A stretch of 64,000 nucleotides of DNA from Malurus cyaneus samueli. Its lineage: Eukaryota; Chordata; Aves; Passeriformes; Maluridae. The notes beneath the pieces are model-generated. The model saw only the letters and a program-made list of their open reading frames with translations, ran no database searches and was not told the origin of the DNA. Both the position numbers and the translations under genes were made by a program. Position 1 is the first letter of the stretch. Each line of letters opens with the position of its first letter. The stretch is from assembly GCA_009741485.1 (NCBI GenBank), contig CM019230.1:5056377-5120376 (forward strand), in the 5' to 3' direction. This document shows positions 63,916 to 64,000 of this stretch, one piece after another.

Positions 63916-64000
63916 TCTAATTTATAAAAAAAATGTTGCAATTAAAATGGCCTGTGCACTTTATTGTAGAGGAATCAGAATCCTGAAAATGCACCCAAAT

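Larger units (their letters stand above)
44671..64000 (+). other. Region downstream of CA10, no gene recognised
   Basis: No exon with recognisable protein similarity was seen on either strand. Contents are one CR1 tail, a 22-bp minisatellite, several local duplications, AT-rich and T/G-rich tracts, and a CpG-containing complex segment near 63 kb. Complex repeat-free stretches at 54.11-54.26 and 54.83-54.98 kb could be conserved elements. Long-range regulatory DNA for CA10 or a neighbour is possible but unproven. Confidence 0.6.

Overview
This window is vertebrate, almost certainly avian, genomic DNA. It holds the 3' part of one gene, the carbonic anhydrase-related protein gene CA10, on the + strand. 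Long introns, few and short open reading frames, several CR1-type LINE tails (the main interspersed repeat of birds) and many minisatellites all point to a bird. A songbird is possible, but the sequence alone does not prove it.

Layout: 1-4551 is the end of an upstream CA10 intron; it carries a degenerate interstitial telomere tract and one assembly N. Six coding exons follow at 4552-4737, 32531-32626, 34207-34279, 39682-39836, 42367-42541 and 43423-43445. Every junction has AG/GT borders and compatible phases. Together they encode 235 residues, ending in NEWLLK and a TAA stop. From my recollection of the 328-residue family these are residues 94-328, so the signal peptide and first 93 residues lie upstream of the window. 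The 3' UTR follows, with two copies of a polyadenylation-signal block near 44.18 and 44.65 kb. From about 44.7 to 64 kb no gene was recognised; this stretch is intergenic or belongs to a distant intron, and holds a CR1 tail, minisatellites and short duplications.

Product: CA10 is a secreted, catalytically dead alpha-carbonic anhydrase that acts at the neuronal surface as a neurexin ligand. The sequence agrees: two of the three zinc-binding histidines are Arg and Gln.

Main discovery: two exons of this gene sit directly behind tandem arrays whose repeat unit spans the intron-exon junction. Before the 32531 exon there are eight copies of a 52-59 bp unit. Each carries a branch-point-like TAAT, a pyrimidine tract and about 25 nt matching the exon start; the six copies nearest the exon also have a usable AG. 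Before the 4552 exon there are three copies of a ~162 bp unit, the last two internal junctions being exact copies of the acceptor and the first 8 nt of the exon. In every copy checked, splicing to the decoy acceptor would soon read an in-frame stop. Other notable items are a 429-bp inverted duplication at 17.0/19.1 kb, the duplicated poly(A) signal, and a CpG-rich segment at 62.96-63.42 kb.
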